A stretch of 24,715 bases of DNA from Fluviibacter sp039805725 (GTDB taxonomy: Bacteria; Pseudomonadota; Gammaproteobacteria; Burkholderiales; Rhodocyclaceae). The notes under the pieces were generated by a model, which was not told the origin of the DNA, did not search any database, and saw only the letters and a list, made by a program, of their open reading frames with translations. A program made the position numbers and the translations under genes. Each line of letters opens with the position of its first letter. Within the stretch, counting starts at the first letter, position 1. This document shows, piece after piece, positions 15,229 through 22,892 of this stretch. Location: positions 1 through 24,715 of the forward strand of contig JBDLTT010000015.1 in NCBI GenBank assembly GCA_039805725.1, written 5' to 3'.

Positions 15229-15262
15229 GCACTAATTCTTTGATGTAGCGCAAAGAATGTGC
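15229..15262 (-). other. Imperfect hairpin between rmuC and the nitronate monooxygenase-like gene
   Basis: ATTCTTTG (15235-15242) and CAAAGAAT (15251-15258) pair perfectly around an 8-base loop. The flanks GCAC (15229-15232) and GTGC (15259-15262) extend the stem past a two-base bulge. There is no T-run on the minus strand, so it is a weak terminator at best; it may be an mRNA-processing or operator element. Confidence 0.4.
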
Positions 15263-15282
15263 ACTTTGGGATTCTTGACGTC

Positions 15283-16572
15283 CTATTCCATATCCGCTGC
15301 ATCGTTGGCGCTGTCGACGAGGCTGTTCGGGAGCGATTTATTGGGTTTGACGCCCAGCTTCTTGAGCATTTCGGCCTGGCGGATGAGATTGCCACGACCT
15401 GTCGACAGTTTGCCGATGGCGCCGTCGTAGTCCTTCTGCGCTTGCGCCAGACGATTGCCGAGCGATTCCATGTCCTCGACGAAGCCGGCCAGTTTGTCGT
15501 AGAGCTCGGCGCCGCGCTTGGCAATGTCCTGCGCGTTGCGGTTCTGTGCTTCCTGTCGCCACAGGCTGGCGACCGTGCGCACGACGAAGAGTAGCGTCGA
15601 CGGGCTCACGAGCAGTACGTTCTTGTTCCAGGCATCCATGAACAGTTCGCGGTCATGCGTGACGGCGAGCATGAAGGCGGGTTCGATCGGGATGAACATG
15701 AGCACGAAGTCGAGCGACTTCAGGCCGTAGAGATCCTGGTAGTTTTTGTCCGAGAGACCTTTGATGTGGGTGCGCACGGCGTCGAGATGCCGCTTGAGCG
15801 CGGCTTCGCGGTGTTTGTCATCCTCGGCGTTGGCGTAGTCTTCGTAGGCGACCAGCGTGGCCTTGGCGTCGATGACCAGGTGGCGATCTTCCGGCAGGTG
15901 CAGCACCACGTCCGGTTGCAGACGTTTGCCGTCCCCGGTGGTGTGACTTTCCTGCACGTCGAACTCTTCGCCTTTGCGCAGACCCGCTGTTTCGAGGACG
16001 CGCTCGAGAATCAGTTCGCCCCAGTTACCCTGGGTTTTGTTCGAGCCTTTGAGCGCCCGCGTCAGGTTGTTGGCCTCCTGGCTTACCGTACGGTTGAGTT
16101 CCATGAGCTGACGCACTTGCTCGGCGAGCGCGCTACGGTCTTTGCCTTCCTGCACATAAACCTGTTCGACCTTGCCCTGGAATTCCTGCAATCGGCTTTT
16201 CAGGGGTTCGAGCAATTGCCCCAGGCTCTGCTGGTTCTGTTCGCTGAAACGCTTCGATTTTTCTTCGAGAATATCGTTCGCCAGATTTTTGAACTGGTTG
16301 GTGAGTTCTTCGCGGGCGCTTTGCAGTAACGTAATTTTTTCGGCGCTCTGGCTACGCTCTTGCGTGAGCTGGGTGTTCAGTGCGGCGATCTGGGCATTCA
16401 GTACGCCCAGTTGTTGCTCGGCTTCCTGCAGTCGGCCTTCGACGACCGGGAGACGCTCGGCACGCGTTTCCGCCACCGTTGTGCGGGCGCGGCCCGAGAG
16501 GGCACCGGCGAGATAGCCTGCGACAGCGGCAAGAATGGCGACAAGCGCGGCAACAACGATGATCGGATCCAT
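15283..16572 (-). CDS. rmuC: DNA recombination protein RmuC
   Basis: A 429-residue protein of the RmuC family, predicted membrane-anchored nuclease-like proteins that limit recombination at inverted repeats. One N-terminal membrane helix (about 4-26) is followed by a long coiled coil (about 40-150). The globular domain begins near TQGNWGELILERVLETAGL and contains EEFDVQ, PDVVLHLPEDRHLVIDAKATLVAYEDY, a PD-(D/E)xK-like core, then LDFVLMFIPIEPAF. Length is typical. The ATG lies 20 bases after the ABC-F stop, with GAAAGA upstream, so the two genes are likely co-transcribed. Confidence 0.95.
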   Translation of the reverse strand: MDPIIVVAALVAILAAVAGYLAGALSGRARTTVAETRAERLPVVEGRLQEAEQQLGVLNAQIAALNTQLTQERSQSAEKITLLQSAREELTNQFKNLANDILEEKSKRFSEQNQQSLGQLLEPLKSRLQEFQGKVEQVYVQEGKDRSALAEQVRQLMELNRTVSQEANNLTRALKGSNKTQGNWGELILERVLETAGLRKGEEFDVQESHTTGDGKRLQPDVVLHLPEDRHLVIDAKATLVAYEDYANAEDDKHREAALKRHLDAVRTHIKGLSDKNYQDLYGLKSLDFVLMFIPIEPAFMLAVTHDRELFMDAWNKNVLLVSPSTLLFVVRTVASLWRQEAQNRNAQDIAKRGAELYDKLAGFVEDMESLGNRLAQAQKDYDGAIGKLSTGRGNLIRQAEMLKKLGVKPNKSLPNSLVDSANDAADME

Positions 16573-16592
16573 AGGTCTTTCGCGTAATGGGT

Positions 16593-18536
16593 TCAGCCCT
16601 GACAGTCTTCGATTGCTTCGGAGAGTTCGAGCCAGCGCAGTTCGAGGGCGTCTAGTTCATCCTGAACTGCATGCAGTTTACTGCCTGTTTCCGTCAGTGT
16701 CGCGGGGTCGATGGTTGCGGCCAGCGCGTTTTCCAGGGCGGCTTTTTCGGCCTGGAGGGCAGGAATTTTCTGGTCGAGCTTTTCGAGGTCGCGTTGTAGG
16801 GCTTTTAACTGGCGGGATGCTGGTTTCGGTTTGGGCGCCAGGGCTGCAATCGGGGGTTTCGCTACTTTCAGCGCGGCAGCAGCGTTGGCCATGTCGCGTT
16901 GCCGGCGTGCTTCGTCGAGCAGGTACTGCTGGTAATCATCCAGGTCGCCCTCAAAATCGGTGACGCTGCCGTTGGCGACCAACCAGAAGCTGTCGCATAC
17001 AGCGCGCAGTAGGGCGCGATCATGGCTCACCAGCATCACGGTGCCTTCGAATTCGTTGAGCGCGACGGAGAGGGCTTCGCGCGTGGCCAGATCCAGGTGG
17101 TTGGTTGGTTCATCGAGCAGCAGCAGGTTGGGGCGTTGCCAGACAATCATGGCCAGCACCAGGCGGGCTTTTTCGCCGCCGCTCATGGTGCCCACGGCCT
17201 GCATGACCTGATCACCCGTAAAGTTGAAGGTACCCAGATAGGTGCGCAGGCTTTGTTGGCGGGTATCGCGGCCGGTGACGCCATTGGCGAGCGCGTCTTT
17301 GGCCAGACGGATCATGTGCTCCATTGGCGAACTGTCGGCCGACAGCACATCGAGTTCTTGCTGGGCGAAGTAGCCGATGGTCAGGCCGCGTCCTTCGGTG
17401 ATGGTGCCGCCTTGAACCGGCAGGTCTTTGGCGATGGTTTTGACGACGGTGGATTTGCCCTGGCCATTGGCGCCGAGGATGCCGATGCGCTGACCGGCGA
17501 GCACCGAGCGATTCGCATGTTGCACGATGATCGTGGGCGGTGTGCCCGGGGCGGCATCGGCCGGTGCCGGGTAACCGAAACTTGCGTCTTCCATGGCGAG
17601 CATGGGGTTGGGTAGGGCACCGGGCTCTTCAAACTCGAAACTAAATTCCGCATCGGCCAGCACCGGCGCGATCTTTTCCATCCGTTCCAGGGCCTTGACC
17701 CGGCTTTGTGCCTGTTTGGCCTTGCTGGCTTTGGCTTTGAAACGATTGATAAACGATTGCAGGTGCGCGATTTTGTCTTGCTGTTTGGCGAAGGACGCCT
17801 GCTGAATCGAGAGCTGCTCGGCACGCAAGTCTTCAAAGGCGCTGTAGTTGCCGCCGTAGCGTACGAGTTTGCCGTGATCGATGTGAATCGTCACGTTCGT
17901 AATCGCGTCGAGAAACTCGCGGTCATGGCTGATGACGATGAGGGTGCCCGAGTAGCGTTTGAGCCAGGCTTCGAGCCAGACCAGCGCATCCAGATCCAGG
18001 TGATTGGTCGGTTCGTCGAGTAGCAACAGATCCGACGGGCACATGAGCGCGCGGGCAAGTTGCAGACGCATCCGCCAGCCGCCCGAGAAGCTGTTGACCG
18101 GCTTGTCGAGCTCGCTGGGTTTGAAGCCCAGCCCCAGAATCAGCGCCTGTGCACGCGCCTGGGCATCGTGGGCGCCCACGTCGTTCAGATGCGTGTAGGC
18201 GTAAGCCATGCGTTCACCATCACCGCTGGCTTCGGCGGCGGCGACCTCGGCTTCGGCCTCCACCAGACGGGTGTCGCCTGCAATGACAAAACGGGTGGCA
18301 CTGTCCTCCGTCTCGGGCATATCCTGCGCGACCTGCGCCATGCGCCATTGGGCGGGGATGACAAAGTCGCCGCGATCTTCGTGCAGCGTGCCGTTGAGTA
18401 AGGCAAACAGAGTCGATTTGCCGGCGCCGTTACGGCCAACCAGGCCGACGCGTTCCCCCGGGTTGATGACGCAAGAGGCGTCGTCAATGAGCACCCGTGC
18501 GCCGCGGCGCAGGGTCAGGTTCTTCAGTGTGATCAT
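16593..18536 (-). CDS. ABC-F family ATPase, YheS type
   Basis: A 647-residue soluble protein with two ABC ATPase domains and no membrane segment. Domain 1 has Walker A GRNGAGKST (34-42), signature FSGGWRMRL and Walker B LLLLDEPTNHLDL; domain 2 has GANGQGKST, MSGGEKARL and another LLLLDEPTNHLDL. A basic linker, rich in FINRFKAKASKAKQAQSRVK, separates them (the P-site tRNA interaction motif of ABC-F factors), and a C-terminal coiled coil follows (about 575-640). ABC-F proteins bind the ribosome E site and rescue or tune translation. The C-terminal extension and total length match YheS better than EttA or Uup. The gene begins 12 bases after the lipoprotein stop and precedes rmuC by 20 bases. Confidence 0.93.
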   Translation of the reverse strand: MITLKNLTLRRGARVLIDDASCVINPGERVGLVGRNGAGKSTLFALLNGTLHEDRGDFVIPAQWRMAQVAQDMPETEDSATRFVIAGDTRLVEAEAEVAAAEASGDGERMAYAYTHLNDVGAHDAQARAQALILGLGFKPSELDKPVNSFSGGWRMRLQLARALMCPSDLLLLDEPTNHLDLDALVWLEAWLKRYSGTLIVISHDREFLDAITNVTIHIDHGKLVRYGGNYSAFEDLRAEQLSIQQASFAKQQDKIAHLQSFINRFKAKASKAKQAQSRVKALERMEKIAPVLADAEFSFEFEEPGALPNPMLAMEDASFGYPAPADAAPGTPPTIIVQHANRSVLAGQRIGILGANGQGKSTVVKTIAKDLPVQGGTITEGRGLTIGYFAQQELDVLSADSSPMEHMIRLAKDALANGVTGRDTRQQSLRTYLGTFNFTGDQVMQAVGTMSGGEKARLVLAMIVWQRPNLLLLDEPTNHLDLATREALSVALNEFEGTVMLVSHDRALLRAVCDSFWLVANGSVTDFEGDLDDYQQYLLDEARRQRDMANAAAALKVAKPPIAALAPKPKPASRQLKALQRDLEKLDQKIPALQAEKAALENALAATIDPATLTETGSKLHAVQDELDALELRWLELSEAIEDCQG

Positions 18537-18548
18537 GCAGGGGGTGTT

Positions 18549-18818
18549 TTAGCGGCAGACAAAGGTGGCGCGGCACTGCAGCGGGCAGCTCAGGCACGCG
18601 GCGCTACAGGCCTTGTCGCCCTGTGGTTCGGCATGACGCCCGCGTTTTCGGCAATACAGTTCAGCATCCTCTTTCACATCATCGAGCCCGTAGCGACCGC
18701 TGGGAAACGCAAAGGTGATGCTGTCATCGGTCTGGTTCAGCACCTTCGGGCCGGCGCAGGCGGTGAGCGTGAGGGCGACCAAGAGTGCGGTCAGCAGAAT
18801 ACGGCGGTAGCGATACAT
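18549..18818 (-). CDS. Small cysteine-rich lipoprotein
   Basis: An 89-residue exported protein. Residues 1-20 form a lipoprotein signal (MYRYRRILLTALLVALTLTA) with the lipobox LTAC, so C21 should be lipidated and the protein anchored in a membrane facing the periplasm. The mature part has DDSITFAFPSGRYGLDDVKEDAELYC, then a dense set of cysteines (YC, KAC, AAC, SC, QC and VC near the end). An YC...TF.C layout is found in several short uncharacterised proteobacterial lipoproteins, but the additional cysteines here are notable. Its function is unknown. A longer reading to 18875 is rejected because it would bury the signal peptide. It is divergent from the secreted protein at 18915 and probably co-transcribed with the ABC-F gene. 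Confidence 0.75.
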   Translation of the reverse strand: MYRYRRILLTALLVALTLTACAGPKVLNQTDDSITFAFPSGRYGLDDVKEDAELYCRKRGRHAEPQGDKACSAACLSCPLQCRATFVCR

Positions 18819-18914
18819 GAAAGAATTGGCTCGAAAATCGTACAATTCCGTAAGCTTAATGCATAAACCGGCCATGAGCCTGTGGCCGGGGACTTTACAC
18901 AGGGAAAGAAGATC

Positions 18915-19340
18915 ATGATGTTCAAGTGCGCTCTGGCTGTCAGTACGATGGCAATAAGTATGGCGGTATCCGGTTTGGCGAGTGCCGGGGCGCTGGAAAC
19001 CAATCTATCCGGTGTGTTCTATAAGGGTGAGCATGCCCAGATCAACGTGACTGGTTTTGGTAATGCCGGCTTCAATTTCAAATTGGCCGCCGGCAATATC
19101 ACGCCGGGGCAAGGCTGCGTGAATGGGCGTGCCGATTGCCTATCCGTGTGGGGCTGGGCAACACGGTCGGATGATCCGAACCAGTTCCTCTATGCCAATG
19201 AAAATGGTCAGTGTGCTTTTTACATCCGTAACGAAGCGGATGCGATTGTGGTGCACGGGTTGCGTGGCGATTGCGGTACCGATGACATGAATCATCGCGC
19301 GCTGAAATCCGTGAACGGTGTTTACAAGCCCGGGAACTGA
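18915..19340 (+). CDS. Small secreted protein, unknown function
   Basis: A 141-residue protein with a clear signal peptide (residues 1-24, ending in SGLASA, cut before GALE). The mature domain of about 117 residues contains four cysteines (in GQGCVNG, ADCLS, GQCAFYI and RGDCG), probably forming two disulfides in the periplasm, and beta-rich text such as VFYKGEHAQINVTGFGNAGFNFKL. I cannot assign a family. ATG 18915 is preceded by AGGGAAAG about 6 bases upstream, which decides against the GTG at 18882; the immediately following ATG (18918) is an alternative. Its stop lies 4 bases from that of the convergent MFS gene, with no terminator. Confidence 0.7.
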   Translation: MMFKCALAVSTMAISMAVSGLASAGALETNLSGVFYKGEHAQINVTGFGNAGFNFKLAAGNITPGQGCVNGRADCLSVWGWATRSDDPNQFLYANENGQCAFYIRNEADAIVVHGLRGDCGTDDMNHRALKSVNGVYKPGN

Positions 19341-19344
19341 TGGT

Positions 19345-20544
19345 CTAGCGGCCGCTGTGCTCGAGCCGCGTCAGGTAGAGCGCAACAGCCAAGACCAGGG
19401 TGACGCAAAGCATAAGGCCGGCCACCATGCCGGGCCACGCAAAATACGTCCATAATGGCCCCGAGGTGCTGCCGAGAAAGCTGCTGCCCAGATAGTAGCT
19501 GGAAAGGTAAAGCGCCGAGACCAGGCCACGCCGTTCACCGGCGCGCGCGCCCACCCAGGCGCTGGCGATGGCGTGCGTGGCGAAGTAACCGACGGTAAAC
19601 ACGGCTAATCCACCAATGATGATGGCCAGGTGGCTATCGAGGGTCGCCAGCACGCCAATGGCCATGGCAGCGATCATGCCGCGCATGATGAGGCTGCGCC
19701 CGTAACGATCGGCCAGATGCCCCGCCAGTGCGGATGAAGCGCTGCCAACGGCGTAGAGCAAAAAGATGGCGCCGATCGCCGCCGGCTCCAGATCGTAGGG
19801 TGCGGCGCTAAGTCGGAAGCCGAGGTAGTTGTAGATACTCACGAAGGCGCCCATGATCAGAAAGGCGGTTGTGAATAACCAGGGTAGTCCCGGATCCTGG
19901 TAGATCTGGACGATGTCTCGCCAGAGAGCACCGGGCGCCATGGAGCGCGATTTGAAATGTTGCGCGGGTGGCAGCATTTTCCAGAACGCTAGGGTGCAGA
20001 CGAGGCCGACAAGTGCAAGTGCCGCCAGTCCGAAATGCCAGCTGCTGAACTGGGTGACGAGGGCAGAGAGAAAGCGACCAAACATGCCGCCCAGCGCGTT
20101 ACCGGCGATGTACATGCCCATGACACGACCACGTGCTTCGGGTGCAATTTCCTCGCCCAGGTAGGCCATGGCGGCGGCGGGTAGGGCGGCGATGCAGGCA
20201 CCAACGCCGGCGCGGGATAGGATCAACCACTCGAAATCGGGTGCCAGCGCCGAGAGCGCGGCACAAAGGGTTGCGCCCAGCAACGCTGCTTTCATCAGCG
20301 GCGCACGGCCAAAGCGATCTGACAACAGGCTGAGAGGAATGAGCAGGATCGACAGCGTGAGTGCGCCCGCAGATACCGCCAGACTTGCCATGGTCGGCGA
20401 TATGCCAAAGGTCTCGGTGAACTGCGGCAGAATCGGTTGCGTGCCGTAAAGCAGTGTGAAGCAGGCGAAGCCGCCAAGGTTCAAGGCCCAGTTCGCACGA
20501 CGAAACGCCACGGTGCCAGGTTGCAGTTCAGTGTTGAGCCCCAT
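19345..20544 (-). CDS. MFS transporter, YnfM/arabinose-efflux type
   Basis: A 399-residue inner-membrane transporter with about 12 helices. The major facilitator motif A is seen in loop 2-3 (LSDRFGRAPLMK), with the partly repeated LADRYGRSLIMRG in the second half; RRANWALNLGGFACFTLLYGTQPILPQF is a typical first helix. RARG-type text (EIAPEARGRVMGMYIAGNALGGMFGR) is shared with proton-driven efflux proteins such as YnfM. The substrate cannot be deduced; drug, sugar or metabolite export are all possible. The ATG at 20544 is used; the much longer open frame to 21105 runs through the DUF2237 gene and is not the start. It is divergent from DUF2237 across 117 bases. Confidence 0.88.
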   Translation of the reverse strand: MGLNTELQPGTVAFRRANWALNLGGFACFTLLYGTQPILPQFTETFGISPTMASLAVSAGALTLSILLIPLSLLSDRFGRAPLMKAALLGATLCAALSALAPDFEWLILSRAGVGACIAALPAAAMAYLGEEIAPEARGRVMGMYIAGNALGGMFGRFLSALVTQFSSWHFGLAALALVGLVCTLAFWKMLPPAQHFKSRSMAPGALWRDIVQIYQDPGLPWLFTTAFLIMGAFVSIYNYLGFRLSAAPYDLEPAAIGAIFLLYAVGSASSALAGHLADRYGRSLIMRGMIAAMAIGVLATLDSHLAIIIGGLAVFTVGYFATHAIASAWVGARAGERRGLVSALYLSSYYLGSSFLGSTSGPLWTYFAWPGMVAGLMLCVTLVLAVALYLTRLEHSGR

Positions 20545-20661
20545 GCGAACAGGATAACATTCGCCTATGTCCCTGATGACGTATCTTCCCAGTGCCCATC
20601 GATGGTTCCTCCGGCTTAGAATCGAGTCGGATGATGCCCCAACCATAGAAGAGATATCCCT

Positions 20662-21039
20662 ATGAAAGACAGTTCGATCGACCGCAATGTGTTTGGCGAG
20701 CCTTTGGTGCCATGTTCTTTTGATCCCCTGACCGGATTTATGCGTGATGGCTGCTGTCGTTCGGAAAGCACGGATCAGGGCGAGCATTGGATCTGCGCGG
20801 TGATGACGGATGACTTTCTGGCATTTAGCCAACTGCGCGGGAATGATTTGTCGACCCCCAGACCGCAATGGCAGTTTCCCGGCTTGAAAGCAGGGGATCA
20901 GTGGTGCCTTTGCCTGAATCGGTGGCTGGAAGCGCTGGCCGAGGGGTGCGCGCCTTTGGTGGTGTTGGAAAGCACCCATCAGTGGGTGCTGGATCGGGTG
21001 AGCCTGGATGTTCTTAAGCGCTTTGAGGCACGTCCATAA
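20662..21039 (+). CDS. DUF2237 family protein
   Basis: A 125-residue soluble protein of the DUF2237 family. The near-invariant text of the family is present: NVFGEPLVPCSFDPLTGFMR, DGCCRSESTDQGEHWICAVM, RGNDLSTPRPQWQFPGLKAG and DQWCLCLNRW. Six cysteines (C18, C31, C32, C45, C88, C90) sit at conserved places, which suggests metal or redox chemistry, but no function has been shown to my knowledge. The ATG at 20662 has GAAGAG about 10 bases upstream. A TAGAAT hexamer at 20617-20622 may be its -10 box. Confidence 0.9.
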   Translation: MKDSSIDRNVFGEPLVPCSFDPLTGFMRDGCCRSESTDQGEHWICAVMTDDFLAFSQLRGNDLSTPRPQWQFPGLKAGDQWCLCLNRWLEALAEGCAPLVVLESTHQWVLDRVSLDVLKRFEARP

Positions 21040-21131
21040 GCGCCCATGTCGTTTTATGCAAATAGCATGACTTGTCGTGCGGGTTCGGTCTAGAATAGAG
21101 CACACTCAATGACCGTTTGAGGGAGCAACCC

Positions 21132-21698
21132 ATGTCCGGATTTGATTTTGAAGATATGTTTGCCGCACAGCGTTCGGTCGTGAATGCGTTGGTGTCAGTC
21201 GGTAACACGGCCTTAGCCTCCGCCGAGCGAATGGCTGCGTTGAATCTGCACGCCGTGCGTGAAGCGATAGTCGATTTCGCCGAGGGTACGCAACGGATGC
21301 TGGCCGTGAAGTCGCCGCGCGATGCGGCGGTGCTGCACACTCAGCTGTCAAAGCCGCAAGTGGAGAAGAGTGTGCTGTATTCGCGCAGCCTCTACGAGTT
21401 GTCAACCGCCGCGCAGGAAGACGCCGTGCACCTGATTGAGTCCCAATACAGCAGCTTCATGGATTCGATGACCGCCTTGTCTAATCAGATCGCCAAGTCG
21501 ACCCCGGCCGGGTCTGAGGTGGCGGTGGCTGCGATTCGCTCCACGATGAAGTCGGCCCACGAGGCCTTTGAGCGATTTAACGATGCCGTCATGCGTTTCA
21601 CGGAAGTCGCCGAAGAGAGTGTGTCGACGATGGGTAATGCAACGGTCTCGGCGGCAACTGGCAAGACCGTGTCGAAGCGCCCATCTCGCAAAAAATGA
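21132..21698 (+). CDS. Phasin family protein (PHA granule-associated)
   Basis: A 188-residue amphipathic, almost wholly helical protein of the Phasin_2 family, which coats polyhydroxyalkanoate granules and controls their number and size. The opening MSGFDFEDMFAAQRSVVNAL and FAEGTQRMLAVKSPRDAAVLHTQL follow the family pattern, in which a helical bundle carries the conserved SP/KSP turn. The tail is basic (GKTVSKRPSRKK). The ATG at 21132 is preceded by GAGGGAG at the ideal distance; an upstream in-frame TTG (21117) is rejected. A TAGAAT hexamer (21091-21096) is a plausible -10 box, without a convincing -35. A strong terminator follows. No PHA synthase or depolymerase is in the window. Confidence 0.9.
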   Translation: MSGFDFEDMFAAQRSVVNALVSVGNTALASAERMAALNLHAVREAIVDFAEGTQRMLAVKSPRDAAVLHTQLSKPQVEKSVLYSRSLYELSTAAQEDAVHLIESQYSSFMDSMTALSNQIAKSTPAGSEVAVAAIRSTMKSAHEAFERFNDAVMRFTEVAEESVSTMGNATVSAATGKTVSKRPSRKK

Positions 21699-21713
21699 TC
21701 GGCATGGTGGTGC

Positions 21714-21749
21714 AAAAAAAGCCGGGTTATAACGAACCCGGCTTTTTTT
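21714..21749. terminator. Bidirectional terminator between phasin and cysK
   Basis: A perfect 15-base inverted repeat, AAAAAAAGCCGGGTT (21714-21728) and AACCCGGCTTTTTTT (21735-21749), with loop ATAACG. It gives a GC stem with seven T residues on both strands and can end the phasin and cysK transcripts. Confidence 0.95.
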
Positions 21750-21768
21750 CTCGCGCTGTGCCTCAAGA

Positions 21769-22701
21769 TCAGTCGGTCAAACCGGCAAAGAGCGCGGTAC
21801 TCAGATAACGTTCGCCGAACGACGGGATGATCACCGCAATCAGTTTGCCGGCATTTTCGGGGCGCTTGGCAACCTCGACGGCGGCCCACAGCGCGGCGCC
21901 CGACGAAATACCGACCAGCAGGCCTTCTTCTTTGGCGGCACGCTGTGCCGTAGCAAACGCATCCTCATTCTTGACGCGAACCACTTCGTCGATGATGCCG
22001 GTGTTCAGCACGTCCGGCACGAAGCCAGCGCCAATGCCCTGAATCGGGTGCGGGCCCTTCTGGCCACCGGAAAGGACGGGCGAGGCATCCGGTTCGACGG
22101 CAATGGCCTTGAAGCCCGGTTTTTTGGCCTTGAGGACTTCGGCCACGCCGGTAATCGTGCCACCGGTGCCAACGCCAGCCACGACGATGTCGATCTGGCC
22201 GTCGGTATCACGCCAGAGCTCTTCGGCGGTCGTGTTGCGATGAATTTCCGGGTTAGCCGGATTCTTGAACTGCTGTGGCATAAAGTAGTTGGCGTTGGCG
22301 GCTGCGAGCTCTTCCGCTTTCTTGATGGCGCCACCCATGCCTTCCGGCCCGGGGGTCAGAATCAGTTCGGCGCCATAGGCGCGGAGCAGGGCGCGTCGTT
22401 CCTTCGACATGGTTTCTGGCATGGTCAGCACCAGCTTATAGCCGCGGGCGGCGCACACGAAGGCCAGCGCAATACCGGTGTTGCCGCTGGTCGGTTCAAC
22501 GATCACGGTGTCCGGCTTGATTAGCCCGGCTTTTTCAGCGGCGTCGATCATGGCTACGCCAATGCGATCCTTGACGCTGTGCGACGGGTTGAAATATTCG
22601 AGTTTGGCGACGACGGTGGCTTTGACCCCATCGGTCAGGCGGTTCAGTCGAACGAGTGGCGTGTTGCCGATCAGGGCGGTGACGTCATTAGCGATACGCA
22701 T
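21769..22701 (-). CDS. cysK: Cysteine synthase A (O-acetylserine sulfhydrylase A)
   Basis: A 310-residue PLP enzyme that makes cysteine from O-acetylserine and sulfide, the last step of sulfate assimilation. The PLP-binding lysine is in HSVKDRIG (K44), the substrate loop is TSGNTG (71-76), the phosphate loop GTGGTITG, and the late SSGAA and FGERYLST are typical. The IGNTPLVRLNR opening and full length match CysK. GAGG lies 6 bases before the ATG at 22701, supporting the start. It is divergent from glmS; three 12-base repeats lie 29-64 bases upstream. Together with the cysM fragment at the left edge, the genome has both isozymes in one neighbourhood. Confidence 0.97.
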   Translation of the reverse strand: MRIANDVTALIGNTPLVRLNRLTDGVKATVVAKLEYFNPSHSVKDRIGVAMIDAAEKAGLIKPDTVIVEPTSGNTGIALAFVCAARGYKLVLTMPETMSKERRALLRAYGAELILTPGPEGMGGAIKKAEELAAANANYFMPQQFKNPANPEIHRNTTAEELWRDTDGQIDIVVAGVGTGGTITGVAEVLKAKKPGFKAIAVEPDASPVLSGGQKGPHPIQGIGAGFVPDVLNTGIIDEVVRVKNEDAFATAQRAAKEEGLLVGISSGAALWAAVEVAKRPENAGKLIAVIIPSFGERYLSTALFAGLTD

Positions 22702-22729
22702 AGGTAACCTCGGGTATGTCTATCAATGC

Positions 22730-22765
22730 AATGGGTTTAACAATGGCTTGAATAATGGGTTGATT
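22730..22765. repeat. Three imperfect 12-bp tandem repeats upstream of cysK
   Basis: Units start at 22730, 22742 and 22754 and read AATGGGTTTAAC, AATGGCTTGAAT and AATGGGTTGATT; the first eight bases differ by at most one between units. They lie in the cysK-glmS divergent region, close to where the cysK promoter must be. A regulator-binding array is possible, but no known consensus is recognised. Confidence 0.6.
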
Positions 22766-22852
22766 ATGCGTAAAGAACGCTTTTTGGCCTATATCCGTTT
22801 TTTATAAGCTTATGTCCCAAGCCGGTTTTGGTGGGAGTTGGCTTGCCACCGG

Positions 22853-22858
22853 TATAAT
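22853..22858 (+). promoter_or_regulatory. -10 box of glmS
   Basis: A perfect TATAAT lies 34 bases before the glmS ATG. The best -35 candidate, TTGGTG at 22828-22833, has a long 19-base spacer, so only the -10 box is called. GGTGG and CCACC (22830-22834 and 22846-22850) make a small inverted repeat in the spacer. Confidence 0.5.
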
Positions 22859-22892
22859 TGCATAAACTGTTTAAGACGTCGGAGTCGGATTC

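Noticed and set aside
15655..16329. A 224-codon open frame antisense to rmuC
   Set aside because: It mirrors the coiled-coil region of rmuC, whose codon pattern leaves the opposite strand open.
17022..17615. A 197-codon open frame antisense to the ABC-F gene
   Set aside because: The sense strand has complete ABC motifs; the antisense product has none.
20545..21105. Extension of the MFS transporter to 586 residues
   Set aside because: The added part is antisense to the well-conserved DUF2237 gene and is not membrane-like.
22859..22892. A glmS ribozyme/riboswitch
   Set aside because: The predicted leader is only about 28 bases, far too short, and the ribozyme is known mainly from Gram-positive bacteria.
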